From Micromonospora arborensis (lineage in GTDB: Bacteria; Actinomycetota; Actinomycetes; Mycobacteriales; Micromonosporaceae), in assembly GCF_003205615.1 (NCBI RefSeq), contig NZ_PYBV01000027.1, positions 66,678-130,677 of the forward strand: DNA of 64,000 nucleotides, given 5' to 3'. Position 1 is the first letter of the stretch, and each line of letters starts with the position of its first letter. The translations under genes were made by a program, and so were the position numbers. Positions 1 to 8,967 of this stretch are shown here, one piece after another. A model generated the notes under the pieces. That model was not told where the DNA came from. It saw only the letters and a program-made list of their open reading frames with translations, and did not search any database.

Positions 1-11
1 GAGTCATATTC

Positions 12-26
12 ATACCTCTGAGGTAT
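12..26. promoter_or_regulatory. 15-nt palindrome, possible operator
   Basis: ATACCTCTGAGGTAT is a perfect inverted repeat of seven bases around a single central T. It lies in the unassigned left edge of the window (1-137), downstream of the ribokinase gene on the minus strand and presumably upstream of a gene outside the window. The shape fits a dimeric repressor site (PadR- or MerR-like), but no regulator here can be tied to it. Confidence 0.35.
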
Positions 27-137
27 ACCGCTCAACAGCACATCGACAGGGCGGGCAGCCAAAGCGGAGGGCCAGCGCCCTTCGCCGCGACGCAGCCCCG
101 TCTTGAGTTGGGACTTACCCGTCAAGCGCGGGCGCGC

Positions 138-1034
138 TCAGGCTGGCGCGTACAGCTCGTCGATCTCGGCGCGTCGGGGTAGCGCCACCGAGGCGCCGAG
201 CCTGCGTACGCAGGCAGCGCCGGCTGCCGACGCCCAGCGCACCGCGTCGACCAGGTCGCGCCCCTCGCCCCAGCCGACGGCCAGCGCGGCGGTGAACGCG
301 TCGCCTGCGGCGGTGGAGTCGACCACGTCGACCCGTACCGCCGGCACGTGCACTTCGGCGCCGTCCCGGTCGACGTACCAGGCGCCCTCGCCGCCGAGGG
401 TGAGCACGGCGCGGGGGGTCAGCTCGAGCAGCGCCCGGGGCTCCTCCCGGCCGCGACCGGCGAGCGCCTGCGCCTCGCCCTCGTTGACGACCAGCACGTC
501 CACGGCGGCGAGCAGCTCGGGCGGGAGATCCCGGGCCGGGGCGGCGTTCAGGATGACCCTGGTGCCGGCGGCGCGGGCGGCCACCGCGGCGGCTGTCACG
601 GTCTGCACCGGGATCTCCAGTTGGGCGACCAGGACGTCCGCCGCACGCACCGTGGCCAGCTCTTCCTCGGTGAGCCCGACCAGGGCGTCGTTCGCACCGG
701 GAGTCACCATGATGGCGTTCTCACCCTGGGCGTTGACCATCACCAGCGCGACCCCCGAGGTGCCGTAGACGACGCGTAGCTGGCTGGTGTCCACCCCGGC
801 CGCGGTGATGCGCGCCTTCAGGGTGACGCCGAAGGCGTCCGAGCCGATCGCGCCGAGGAACGCGCAGGAGGCGCCGGCGCGGGCCGCGGCGACGGCCTGG
901 TTGGCGCCCTTACCGCCGGGCACCATCACGAAGTCGGTGCCGAGCATGGTCTCGCCCACCCGCGGCAACGCGGGCGCCATCGCGACCAGATCCATGTTGG
1001 CGCTGCCCACCACGGCAACCCGGGTCTGCGGCAC
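138..1034 (-). CDS. rbsK: Ribokinase (PfkB family)
   Basis: Cytoplasmic sugar kinase of 298 residues, predicted to phosphorylate D-ribose at O5 with ATP. The N-terminus (GSANMDL), the first PfkB signature GGKGANQA near residue 40 and the second signature DSTAAGDAF near residue 240, with the catalytic Asp in GDAF, are all present, and the length is normal for ribokinases. The start is a GTG preceded by GGAGA. It follows the ABC ATPase gene by 24 nt, so the two are probably one transcript. Ribose is the best guess for substrate; another pentose or nucleoside sugar cannot be excluded from sequence. Confidence 0.88.
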   Translation of the reverse strand: MPQTRVAVVGSANMDLVAMAPALPRVGETMLGTDFVMVPGGKGANQAVAAARAGASCAFLGAIGSDAFGVTLKARITAAGVDTSQLRVVYGTSGVALVMVNAQGENAIMVTPGANDALVGLTEEELATVRAADVLVAQLEIPVQTVTAAAVAARAAGTRVILNAAPARDLPPELLAAVDVLVVNEGEAQALAGRGREEPRALLELTPRAVLTLGGEGAWYVDRDGAEVHVPAVRVDVVDSTAAGDAFTAALAVGWGEGRDLVDAVRWASAAGAACVRRLGASVALPRRAEIDELYAPA

Positions 1035-1058
1035 TGTCGTCTCCGCCCGCTCCGGCGC

Positions 1059-1913
1059 TCAGGCGGCCCGGGCGGTGTACCGGTCGCCCGACCGCTCGAC
1101 CACCAGCGGAAGACCGAAGGTCTTGGAGAGGTTGTCGCCGGTCAGCGTCTCGGCGAGCAGCCCCTGGGCGACGACTCCGCCCTCCCGCAGCAGCAGCGCG
1201 TGGGTGAAGCCCGGCGGGATCTCCTCCACGTGGTGCGTGACCAGCACCATCGCCGGAGCGTCCGGGTCGTACGCCAGCTCGGCCAGCCGGGCGACCAGGT
1301 CTTCCCGACCACCCAGGTCGAGCCCGGCGGCGGGCTCGTCGAGCAGCAGCAGCTCCGGGTCGGTCATCAGGGCACGGGCGATCTGCACCCGCTTGCGCTC
1401 ACCCTCGGAGAGGGTGCCGTAGCGGCGCTCGCCGAGGCCACCGACGCCGAGTTGACTCAGCAGCGCCCGCGCCCGGGCCTCGTCCCCGCGCTCGTAGTTC
1501 TCCCGCCAGCGGCCGACCACCGACCAGGCGGCGGTCATCACCACGTCGGTGACCTGCTCGTCGGCGGGCAGTCGCTCGGCGAGCGCGGCGGTGGTGAGCC
1601 CGATCCGGGTCCGCAGCTCGTTGACGTCGGTGCGGCCGATCCGCTCGCCGAGCACGTGCGCGACGCCGGTGGTGGGGTGCAGTCGGCCCGCGGCGAGGTT
1701 GAGCAGGGTGGTCTTGCCGGCGCCGTTGGAGCCGAGCACCACCCACCGCTCGTCCAGCTCGACGCGCCAGGTCAGGTCCTGGAGAAGGGCGGTGCCAGAC
1801 CGGCGTACGCCGACGCCGTCGAGGCTGACCACCAGATCCGGGTCCACGGGGGCGGCGGCAGGCGCGGCGCCGGTAACGCCGGGGATCAGATCACCAGTCA
1901 CCACACCATCCAA
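1059..1913 (-). CDS. ABC transporter ATP-binding protein
   Basis: Single ABC ATPase domain in 284 residues. Walker A is GSNGAGKTT, the signature is LSEGE, Walker B is LLLLDEP and the switch His is in VTHH. No membrane partner lies beside it; the downstream gene is ribokinase. Stand-alone ATPases of this type occur in actinobacteria and resemble the ModF/YbbL group, but the substrate is unknown. The longest start is TTG at 1913; GTG codons at 1904 and 1901 are equally plausible because no clear ribosome binding site is visible. Confidence 0.75.
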   Translation of the reverse strand: MDGVVTGDLIPGVTGAAPAAAPVDPDLVVSLDGVGVRRSGTALLQDLTWRVELDERWVVLGSNGAGKTTLLNLAAGRLHPTTGVAHVLGERIGRTDVNELRTRIGLTTAALAERLPADEQVTDVVMTAAWSVVGRWRENYERGDEARARALLSQLGVGGLGERRYGTLSEGERKRVQIARALMTDPELLLLDEPAAGLDLGGREDLVARLAELAYDPDAPAMVLVTHHVEEIPPGFTHALLLREGGVVAQGLLAETLTGDNLSKTFGLPLVVERSGDRYTARAA

Positions 1914-2032
1914 CCACGCAGCGTCGAGGTGCCCCCCATGGGCAGCGCCTCGGCCATAGGGTGAAGCGCCGTGTCGTTGATCACCACACCCGGAGGACGG
2001 CCCATGCCCCGTCGAGGTACGGAGCCGCGCGG

Positions 2033-3040
2033 ATGAGCGCGGTCATCGAGATCGAGGGTCTGCGCAAGACCTTCCACAGCGTGCGAAACGGCCGACGGGT
2101 GGCGGTGGACGGGTTCGACCTGCTGGTCGAGGCGGGCCAGATCCACGGTTTCCTCGGCCCCAACGGCTCTGGCAAGACCACCACCCTGCGCGCCCTGCTG
2201 GGGCTGGTACGCGCCGACGGCGGGCGGATGAGCGTGCTCGGCGAACCGTCGCCGGAGCTGTTGCCGCGGGTGGCTGGCCAGGTCGGCGCGATCGTCGAGA
2301 GCCCGCAGTTCTTCGGCAACTTCACCGGGCATCGCACGCTGCGGTTGTTGGCCCGTGCCGGTGGGGTGCCGATCGCACGGGTGGACGAGGCACTGGAGCT
2401 GGTGGGCCTGCGCGACCGGGGCGACGAGCGGGTCAAGGGCTACTCGCTGGGCATGAAGCAGCGCCTCGCGGTGGCGTCCGCACTGTTGAAGGACCCACGG
2501 CTGCTGATCCTGGACGAGCCGGCGAACGGGCTGGACCCGGCGGGCATCCGGGAGATGCGGGACCTGATGCGGTCGCTGGCCGCGACCGGGGTGACCGTGC
2601 TGGTGTCCAGTCACATCCTGGGCGAGATCCAGCTGATCTGCGACCACGTCACGATCATTTCGCGGGGGCGGCGGGTGGCGGCCGGCCGGGTGGACGAGGT
2701 GCTGGCGGGCTACGACCGGCACGAGTTCCTGGTGCGGGTGGCCGAGCCGGGGCGCGCTGTCGAGCTGCTGCAGGCGGCCGAGCTGACGGCGGTCGTCGAC
2801 GGCGAGGCGCTGATGGTGAGCGGGGTGAGCGACCCGACGGTGGTCAGCCGGGTGCTCGGCGAGCAGGGGCTGTGGGTCGGCGAGTTGACGCCGCTCCGGC
2901 CGGACCTGGAGAGCGTCTTCCTGGAGCTGACGGGCGCGTACGAGCATTCGTCGGTGCCCCGGCAGGTCGACGGCTCGGGGCTGCCGCACGCCGATCAGGG
3001 CGAAGCTGTGATCAATCTCGATCGGGGAGTGGACGCGTGA
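2033..3040 (+). CDS. ABC-2 type transporter ATP-binding protein
   Basis: ABC ATPase of 335 residues driving the permease encoded immediately downstream. Visible motifs are GPNGSGKTTT (Walker A), YSLGMKQRL (signature), LLILDEPANGLDP (Walker B) and the switch His in VSSHIL. The start ATG at 2033 has GGAG upstream and removes an unlikely 24-residue extension. The last base pairs overlap the permease start as GTGA, so translation is coupled. It resembles the drug/bacitracin exporter subfamily; the exported substrate is unknown. Confidence 0.87.
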   Translation: MSAVIEIEGLRKTFHSVRNGRRVAVDGFDLLVEAGQIHGFLGPNGSGKTTTLRALLGLVRADGGRMSVLGEPSPELLPRVAGQVGAIVESPQFFGNFTGHRTLRLLARAGGVPIARVDEALELVGLRDRGDERVKGYSLGMKQRLAVASALLKDPRLLILDEPANGLDPAGIREMRDLMRSLAATGVTVLVSSHILGEIQLICDHVTIISRGRRVAAGRVDEVLAGYDRHEFLVRVAEPGRAVELLQAAELTAVVDGEALMVSGVSDPTVVSRVLGEQGLWVGELTPLRPDLESVFLELTGAYEHSSVPRQVDGSGLPHADQGEAVINLDRGVDA

Positions 3041-4053
3041 ACCTGGTTCGTGCCGAGATTGAGCGGCTGTCCGCGCGTCGCTTCGTACAGCTCATGGTCG
3101 TGCTGTTGGCGTTGGCGTTCGCGATCACGGCGGCGACCACCCTGGCTGGCTCCCACAAGCCGAACGCGGACGAGTTGAACTCGGCCCGGGCGCAGGCTTC
3201 CCAGGCACGGCAGAGCATGGAGGTGTCGTACCAGGAGTGTCTGGCCCGCCAGAGCGGCTCGCTCCCGCCGCAGGACACGGGACGCTACCTCCCCGCGGAC
3301 TGTTCCGAGATCGACCCGATCCGACAGGAGAAACTGCCGATCGCCGCTGATTACCTGCCGGGTGTGTTCACCTTCGCCCAGCAGGCGCGGCCGTTGCTCT
3401 ATTTTCTCATCGCGTTCCTGGTGCTCTTCGGGTTCCTGGTCGGCGCCTCCTACATCGGCGCTGACCTGAACTCCGGCGGTGTGGTGAACCTGCTGCTCTG
3501 GCGACCGCGCCGACTGACGGTGCTCGCGGCCAAGTTGGGCACCCTGCTCGGCGCGGTGCTGGTCCTGTCGCTGTTGGCGTCGGTTGCCTACCTCGCCACG
3601 TTCTGGGTGATCGGGCAGACCGCCGGGTTGCCCGGCCGGTTGGACGGTGACTTCTGGAGTTCGCTCGCCGCGGTGCACGGGCGTGGCATGGTGCTGGTGC
3701 TGTTGACGTCCGCGCTGGGCTTCGCGATCGCCACCATGGGTCGGCACACGTCGGCGGCGTTGGGGGCGGCGGCGGCGTACGCGGTGGTGTGGGAGTTGGG
3801 CGGCCGGCTGGTCATGGAGATCATCGATGCCCGGCGGCCGGACCAGTTGATGCTCTCCAGCCACATCGGGGCGTGGCTCACCGGCGAGGCGAGGTTCTGG
3901 GATCCGCAGATCTGCGCCGGCAACGCGGGCAACGACTACTGCGACAGCTTCTACAGCCTGACCTGGGGGCCGTCGCTGCTGGTGCTGCTCGTGCTGACCG
4001 GCGGGCTGACCGCTGCGGCGTTCGCCGTGTTCCGTCGCCGCGACCTGCTCTGA
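3037..4053 (+). CDS. ABC-2 type transporter permease
   Basis: Integral membrane protein of 338 residues with one N-terminal membrane segment (about residues 15-40), a large extracytoplasmic loop of roughly 70 residues, and a C-terminal block of about five hydrophobic helices. This is the ABC-2 permease layout. Start is GTG at 3037, overlapping the stop of the ATPase gene, with GGGGAG upstream. Together with its partner it should form a two-component exporter. The polar loop carries two Cys residues that could form a disulfide outside the membrane. Confidence 0.83.
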   Translation: MNLVRAEIERLSARRFVQLMVVLLALAFAITAATTLAGSHKPNADELNSARAQASQARQSMEVSYQECLARQSGSLPPQDTGRYLPADCSEIDPIRQEKLPIAADYLPGVFTFAQQARPLLYFLIAFLVLFGFLVGASYIGADLNSGGVVNLLLWRPRRLTVLAAKLGTLLGAVLVLSLLASVAYLATFWVIGQTAGLPGRLDGDFWSSLAAVHGRGMVLVLLTSALGFAIATMGRHTSAALGAAAAYAVVWELGGRLVMEIIDARRPDQLMLSSHIGAWLTGEARFWDPQICAGNAGNDYCDSFYSLTWGPSLLVLLVLTGGLTAAAFAVFRRRDLL

Positions 4054-4058
4054 GTGCC

Positions 4059-4102
4059 GGTCCGTCGGGTCGCCCAGCTCGCTTCGGGCGGCCCCGCGGA
4101 CC
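4059..4102 (+). terminator. Probable hairpin terminator after ABC operon
   Basis: Nested inverted repeat just after the permease stop: outer arms GGTCCG and CGGACC, inner arms CGCCC and GGGCG around a short loop. There is no T-run, as is common in actinomycetes. It would separate the ABC operon from the convergent ROK repressor gene. Confidence 0.4.
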
Positions 4103-4178
4103 GACGCGGCGTACGGCAAGAGCTTGCAACCCGCCGATCAGCGGTGAAATATTCCTTCACATGACCGCCGCAGCGGGC

Positions 4179-5354
4179 TCAGCCGACGGTGGAGCCGAAC
4201 ACCTCGTCGCGTACGGCGTCCAGGGCTGTCCGCAGCGCGCCGTGCAGGATCGGCTCCTCGGTCAGCCCGGTCGGCACGACGCGAGGCTGGACCAGGGTGA
4301 TCGCGGCCACCTCGTGCTGCACCCGCTCGGCGAGCGCGGTGCCGCCGGCCTGGCCCACCTCGCCGGCGAGCACGACCAGCGGCGGGTCGAGCACCACGCA
4401 GGTGCTGGCCACACCGAGGGCGAGGCGGCGGGCCAACTCGTCGAGCATCGGGCCGCCGTCGGCGCCGGCCGCCACGGCCGCGCGAACCGCCTCGGCGGCC
4501 TCGGCGGCCGGGTAGCCGTGCTCGCGGGCCACCGCCCGCACCGAGTCCGCGCCGACCAGTTGCTGGAAGGCCGGCTTGGCCCGACGGGAGACGTCGCGCG
4601 GGATGGGCGCACCGGGCACCGGCAGGTACCCGATCTCACCGGCGGCACCGCTGCTGCCGTGGTGCAACCGACCACCCAGCATGATCGCCAGGCCGACGCC
4701 GGCGCCCACCCAGACCAGCACGAAGTCGCCAACCCCCTGCGCGGCGCCGGACTGCGCCTCGGCCACCGCGGCGAGGTTGACGTCGTTCTCGAAGACCACC
4801 GGGGTGTGCAGGTCGTCCCGCAACGCGGCGAGCAGCCCGCTGTGCCAGCGCGGCAGGTTGAAGGCGAAGGTGATGTCGCCGGTGCCCGGGTCGACCAGGC
4901 CCGGCGTGCCGAGCACGATCCGCCGTACGCTGCTCAGCTGCGCCTGGGCACTGCTCGCGGCCTGCACCACGGCGTTGTGCACCACGCCCACCGGGTCGTC
5001 GGTGTCCCGGGTCGACTGCTCCACCCGGCCGATGACCGCACCGGTGATGTCGGCACACGCGGCCACCACCCGGTCCGGCCCGACGTCCACGCCGACCACG
5101 TGGGCGCTGCCCGGGCTGACCGCGTAGAGCTGGGCGTTCGGCCCGCGCCCGCCGGCCTGCTCGCCCACCCGGGTGACAAGGCCACGCTCCTCCAGCCGCT
5201 CGACCAGCTGCGAGGCGGTGACCTTGGACAGCCCGGTCAGCTCGCCGAGGCGGGCCCGGGTCAACGGGCCGCGCTCGAGGAGCAGCTCCAGCGCCGCACG
5301 GTCGTTGAGCGCCCGCAACAGACGGGGGGTGCCGGGCAGCCGGGTCGCACTCAT
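4179..5354 (-). CDS. ROK-family transcriptional repressor
   Basis: 391 residues: an N-terminal winged helix-turn-helix (about residues 15-75, LTRARLGELTGLSKVTASQLV) followed by a ROK sugar-kinase-like domain with a DVG phosphate loop motif. NagC/XylR-type ROK repressors of this kind sense a sugar or sugar phosphate. It is divergent from the NagZ-like glycosidase gene, with a palindrome between them, so regulation of that gene and itself is likely. The ATG at 5354 has GAGGA upstream; the 51 residues before it in the open frame are not protein-like. I see no complete zinc motif, so it may be a non-kinase sensor. Confidence 0.85.
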   Translation of the reverse strand: MSATRLPGTPRLLRALNDRAALELLLERGPLTRARLGELTGLSKVTASQLVERLEERGLVTRVGEQAGGRGPNAQLYAVSPGSAHVVGVDVGPDRVVAACADITGAVIGRVEQSTRDTDDPVGVVHNAVVQAASSAQAQLSSVRRIVLGTPGLVDPGTGDITFAFNLPRWHSGLLAALRDDLHTPVVFENDVNLAAVAEAQSGAAQGVGDFVLVWVGAGVGLAIMLGGRLHHGSSGAAGEIGYLPVPGAPIPRDVSRRAKPAFQQLVGADSVRAVAREHGYPAAEAAEAVRAAVAAGADGGPMLDELARRLALGVASTCVVLDPPLVVLAGEVGQAGGTALAERVQHEVAAITLVQPRVVPTGLTEEPILHGALRTALDAVRDEVFGSTVG

Positions 5355-5370
5355 GACACGTCCTCTAGTT

Positions 5371-5387
5371 TTAGTAAACTTTGCTAA
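5371..5387. promoter_or_regulatory. Putative ROK operator
   Basis: TTAGTAAACTTTGCTAA is an inverted repeat (TTAGTAAA, C, TTTGCTAA) with one mismatch. It lies 17 nt upstream of the ROK repressor ATG, in an AT-rich patch between two divergent genes. Its position is right for an autoregulatory operator that also controls the glycosidase gene. Confidence 0.55.
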
Positions 5388-5523
5388 CTGTAAACCAACC
5401 TGCGAACGGGTAGCCGTAGCGTATCGGCCGCCCGGAGGCGGGGCGCTCGGCCGATTCGGCAGGGCGAACACCACCACGGGTACGACGTTTCGTACCCGCT
5501 GGGGCACCGAAGGGAGAGATCAC

Positions 5524-6978
5524 GTGGGGCTGGATCCAGGACTGCGCCGGCTGGCGCTGGGCACGCTGCTCGCCGCGTACCCGGGACCGGTCCCGCCGGA
5601 CTGGGCGGTCGACCTGCTGGCCGACGGGCTGGCCGGGCACACCCTGTTCGGGACCAACGTGCACGACCCCGCGCAGGTGGCGGCGAGCACCGCCGCGCTG
5701 CGCGCCGGCCGGCCGGACGTGCTGATCGCCATCGACGAGGAGGGTGGGGATGTGACCCGGCTGGCACACGCCACCGGCAGCCCGTACCCCGGAAACGCCG
5801 CCCTCGGCGCGATCGGCGACGTGGCGCTCACCCGACGGGTCTATCAGTCGATCGGCGCCGAGCTGGCCGCGCTCGGCATCACCGTCAACCTCGCCCCGAC
5901 GGTGGACGTCAACACCGCCGACGACAACCCGGTGATCGGCACCCGGTCCTTCGGCGCGGATCCGGTGCGGGTGGCCGCCCACTCGGCCGCCGCGGTGACC
6001 GGGTTGCAGGCCGCCGGCGTGGCCGCCTGCGCCAAGCACTTCCCCGGGCACGGCGCCACCGTCACCGACTCCCACCACGAGCTGCCCACCGTGGACGCGC
6101 CGCTGAGCCTGCTTCGCCAGCGGGACCTGCCGCCGTTCGCGGCGGTCGTCGCGGCCGGGGCGCGCGCCGTGATGACGGCGCACATCCGGGTGCCGGCACT
6201 GACCGGCGCCGACCCGGCCACCTTCAGCCGGGCCGTCCTGGTCGACCTGCTGCGCACCGACTACGGCTTCACCGGCGCGGTCATCACCGACGCGTTGGAG
6301 ATGAAGGGCGCCGCGGTGGCGGCCGGCGGAGTCGGGCCGGCCGCGGTCCGAGCCCTGGCCGCTGGTGCTGATCTGCTCTGCATCGGCGCGAAGGTCGACG
6401 CCCACCTGGTCGAGCGGGTGGCCGCCGAGATCGTCGACGCCCTGACCGACGGCCGGTTGGCGACCGCGCGGGTCGAGCAGGCGGCCGGCCGCGCCGCCGA
6501 GCTCGCCGCCTGGACCCGGGCCGCCGTCCGTTCGTCGGTCACCGAGGACACCGAGCTGGGGTACGCGGCAGCGCGCCGAGCGGTCCGGGTGGACGGGGTG
6601 CTCACCGGCCTGGACCGGCCACTGGTGGTGCAGTTGCACACCGAGTCGACGATCGCCGAGGGCCGGGTGCCCTGGGGTCTCGGCCCACACCTCGACGGTG
6701 TGCCGGAGATCCGGGTGATCGCGGCCGAGACCGACGCGGCGAGGCTGCGCGAGCTGGCCGCCGACCGTCCCATCGTGCTGGTCGGACGGCACCTGCACCG
6801 ACTGCCCGGCGGCCCGGAGCTGATCGCCGACCTGTCCGCCGAGCATCCGGTGATCGTGGTGGAGATGGGCTGGCCGGCACAGTGGCGCCCGGCGGGCGTG
6901 CGCGCCTTCGTCACCACGTACGGCGCGAGCCACGCCAACGGCCGGGCTGCGGCCGAGGTGCTCGGTCTGGCGCGCTGA
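5524..6978 (+). CDS. nagZ: Glycoside hydrolase family 3, NagZ-like beta-N-acetylglucosaminidase
   Basis: 484-residue GH3 protein without a signal peptide, so cytoplasmic. It carries the NagZ-type motif KHFPGHG followed by DSH, whose His/Asp pair serves as acid/base in this subgroup, and TDALEMKG around the catalytic Asp nucleophile. A C-terminal extension of about 150 residues looks like the second GH3 alpha/beta domain. It probably releases GlcNAc from muropeptides or chitobiose-type sugars. Start is GTG at 5524 behind GGGAGAG. Control by the adjacent ROK repressor is inferred from the shared operator region. Confidence 0.83.
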   Translation: MGLDPGLRRLALGTLLAAYPGPVPPDWAVDLLADGLAGHTLFGTNVHDPAQVAASTAALRAGRPDVLIAIDEEGGDVTRLAHATGSPYPGNAALGAIGDVALTRRVYQSIGAELAALGITVNLAPTVDVNTADDNPVIGTRSFGADPVRVAAHSAAAVTGLQAAGVAACAKHFPGHGATVTDSHHELPTVDAPLSLLRQRDLPPFAAVVAAGARAVMTAHIRVPALTGADPATFSRAVLVDLLRTDYGFTGAVITDALEMKGAAVAAGGVGPAAVRALAAGADLLCIGAKVDAHLVERVAAEIVDALTDGRLATARVEQAAGRAAELAAWTRAAVRSSVTEDTELGYAAARRAVRVDGVLTGLDRPLVVQLHTESTIAEGRVPWGLGPHLDGVPEIRVIAAETDAARLRELAADRPIVLVGRHLHRLPGGPELIADLSAEHPVIVVEMGWPAQWRPAGVRAFVTTYGASHANGRAAAEVLGLAR

Positions 6979-7026
6979 GCCGCAGCGGTCGGCGAGATCA
7001 CACGGTCCACTGTCGCGGGTCATCTA

Positions 7027-7083
7027 TTGAACATGTTCAAAAACTGCCCTACGCTGACGCCGTCGGTAGTTGAACACGTTCAA
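7027..7083 (+). promoter_or_regulatory. Promoter with two perfect TTGAAC/GTTCAA operators
   Basis: Two 14-bp perfect palindromes, TTGAACATGTTCAA (7027-7040) and TTGAACACGTTCAA (7070-7083). The first supplies a -35 hexamer, TTGAAC, spaced 17 nt from a -10-like TACGCT (7050-7055); the second sits just downstream of the expected transcript start and ends 14 nt before the first gene. This is the layout expected for strong repression, most simply by the TetR protein encoded at the end of the same operon. Confidence 0.7.
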
Positions 7084-7097
7084 GGGAGGCGTCCGGC

Positions 7098-7595
7098 ATG
7101 GACATCAAGGTCTGGATGTACGTGGTCTACCTCGCGGTCAGCATCGGCCTCACCATCTGGGTGGCCCGGGCACTGGCCCGCAACGGGCTGATCTTCCTGG
7201 AGGAGGTGTTCGCCGACGAACGGTTGGCGCAGGCGGTCAACAGCCTCCTGGTGGTCGGCTTCTACCTGCTCAACCTCGGCTACGTCACGGTGGCGATGAA
7301 GCACGCCGACCCGGTGCGGTCGACCAGCCAGGCGATGGAGGAACTGTCCCTCAAGATCGGCCTGGTGCTGCTGGTGCTCGGCGCGCTGCACTTCTTCAAC
7401 GTCTTCGCCCTGGGCCGCTACCGTCGGAATCGACTCCGCCAGCTCGCCACCCACCCGCCCATCGCGCCGATCGGCCGGCTCCCGATGCCCACCGGCCCGT
7501 ACGGCTCGCAACTGGTCGGATCACAGCCAGGTGGACCCCAGCCTGGTGGACCGCAGCCGAGCGCCGGGCCACCGGCCAACCCGCCGACCCGATGA
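7098..7595 (+). CDS. Small membrane protein of TetR operon
   Basis: 165 residues with three hydrophobic segments (about 5-25, 47-67 and 88-108) and a C-terminal Pro/Gly/Gln-rich tail with PGGPQ repeats. No enzymatic motif is visible. Start ATG has GGGAGG eight bases upstream. It is the first gene of a compact operon with the DCC-family protein and the TetR regulator, and sits directly under the double-palindrome promoter. Function unknown; an association with membrane redox chemistry with its DCC neighbour is only a guess. Confidence 0.7.
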   Translation: MDIKVWMYVVYLAVSIGLTIWVARALARNGLIFLEEVFADERLAQAVNSLLVVGFYLLNLGYVTVAMKHADPVRSTSQAMEELSLKIGLVLLVLGALHFFNVFALGRYRRNRLRQLATHPPIAPIGRLPMPTGPYGSQLVGSQPGGPQPGGPQPSAGPPANPPTR

Positions 7596-8086
7596 CCGTC
7601 CCACCAGCCGACGACCTCGGCCGGCTCCCGGATCCCGCCGCACACGCCGTCGGTGGGATCCGGGGGTTCACCGTCCTGTTCGACGCGAACTGCCCACTCT
7701 GCCGGGCCGCCCGCCGGTGGCTGACCTCCCGCGCCCAACTCGTACCCCTGGAATTCGTGCCGGCCGGGTCAGCCGAGGCCCGGCGGCGCTTTCCCGGCCT
7801 GGACCACGACGCGACGCTGCGCGACCTGACCGTGGTGGCCGACACCGGCGAGGTGTACGCGGGCGACGGCGCCTGGTTCGCCTGCCTGTGGGCGCTGGCC
7901 GACCACCGATCCGCAGCGGAGCGGCTGGCTCGACCGCACCTGTTGCCGCTCGCGCGGCAGGTGGTGGCCACCGCGTCGGCGATCCGGGAACGGGTCCGCG
8001 ACCCGTGGGCCGAGCCGACGGACGAACTGGCGGGATACGGTGACCCCGATGACCGAGCAGCCTGCGCCGACGACCACTGCCGGTGA
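7592..8086 (+). CDS. DCC (DUF393) family thiol-disulfide protein
   Basis: 164 residues with the DCC family hallmark DANCPLC near residue 33, a thioredoxin-like CxxC motif within FDANCPLCRAARRWL. Family members are predicted thiol-disulfide oxidoreductases of unknown substrate. The start ATG overlaps the stop of the membrane protein gene and its end overlaps the TetR gene, so the three are translationally linked. Confidence 0.78.
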   Translation: MTVPPADDLGRLPDPAAHAVGGIRGFTVLFDANCPLCRAARRWLTSRAQLVPLEFVPAGSAEARRRFPGLDHDATLRDLTVVADTGEVYAGDGAWFACLWALADHRSAAERLARPHLLPLARQVVATASAIRERVRDPWAEPTDELAGYGDPDDRAACADDHCR

Positions 8087-8747
8087 CCCTGCCACCGCCC
8101 GAGGTGAGCAGACCCGGCAACTGATCCGGGACACCGCGATGCGACTGTTCCGTGAGCGCGGTTACGCCCAGACCACCATGCGGGCGATCGCGCAGGAGGC
8201 CGGCGTGGCGGTCGGCAACGCCTACTACTACTTCGGCTCCAAGGATCACCTGATTCAGGAGTTCTACGCCCACGCCCAGGTCGAGCACCGCGCCGCCGCC
8301 CAGCCGGTGCTCGACCGGGAGGACGCGTTCGGTGCCCGGCTCGCCGGGGTGCTGCACGCGGGCATCGACGTGCTGACCCCGTCGCACGAGTTCGCGGCGA
8401 CCTTCTTCAAGACGGCGGCGGAGCCGACGTCGCCGCTCAGCCCCTTCTCGGCGGAGTCCTCCGGGCCCCGAGAGGCGGCGATCAAACTCTTCGGCGAGGT
8501 GTTGACGGGCTCGACCGCCAAGGTCGACGCCGAGCTGCGTCCCCAGTTGCCCGAGCTGCTCTGGCTGGCGTACATGGGAGTGATCCTCTACTGGGTGCAC
8601 GACCGGTCTCCGGGGCAGACCAAGACCCGCCAGTTGATCGACGGCGTCGTGCCGTTGATCGACCGCCTGGTGGCGCTGTCCCGGCTACGGGTCCTCCGCC
8701 CCGTGACCCGACAGGTCTTCGACCTGATCCGCACGCTACGTCACTGA
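8049..8747 (+). CDS. TetR-family transcriptional regulator
   Basis: About 232 residues. The N-terminal TetR helix-turn-helix is clear (residues about 25-70: TTMRAIAQEAGVAVGNAYYYFGSKDHL), and the C-terminal half is a helical ligand-binding domain. It overlaps the end of the DCC gene. GTG at 8040 in the same frame is an alternative start. By position it should repress its own operon through the two TTGAAC-NN-GTTCAA palindromes at 7027-7083. Confidence 0.85.
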   Translation: MTEQPAPTTTAGDPATARGEQTRQLIRDTAMRLFRERGYAQTTMRAIAQEAGVAVGNAYYYFGSKDHLIQEFYAHAQVEHRAAAQPVLDREDAFGARLAGVLHAGIDVLTPSHEFAATFFKTAAEPTSPLSPFSAESSGPREAAIKLFGEVLTGSTAKVDAELRPQLPELLWLAYMGVILYWVHDRSPGQTKTRQLIDGVVPLIDRLVALSRLRVLRPVTRQVFDLIRTLRH

Positions 8748-8920
8748 CCCGACCGACAGCATCAACCGGTCCAGCCGCAGGTCAAGTCCACCTTTCGACA
8801 CTCCGAACCGACAGCTCACACCTTGCCCCACGCCTTTTCGATACGTAGCGTGATCGACGCGTACCGACTCGCCCGAGGCGCGAGGCGGCACGCCCGGAAC
8901 CGGGGCCTGGGGAGAGGTTG

Positions 8921-8954
8921 CGGACCGTGGATCCGGCCCGGGATCCACGGTCCG
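8921..8954. terminator. Bidirectional hairpin terminator
   Basis: Perfect 14-bp stem, CGGACCGTGGATCC paired with GGATCCACGGTCCG, around a 6-nt loop. It stands between the convergent TetR and GNAT genes, 14 nt after the GNAT stop on the minus strand. No flanking T-run. Confidence 0.75.
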
Positions 8955-8967
8955 TGCCCATCGCCAC

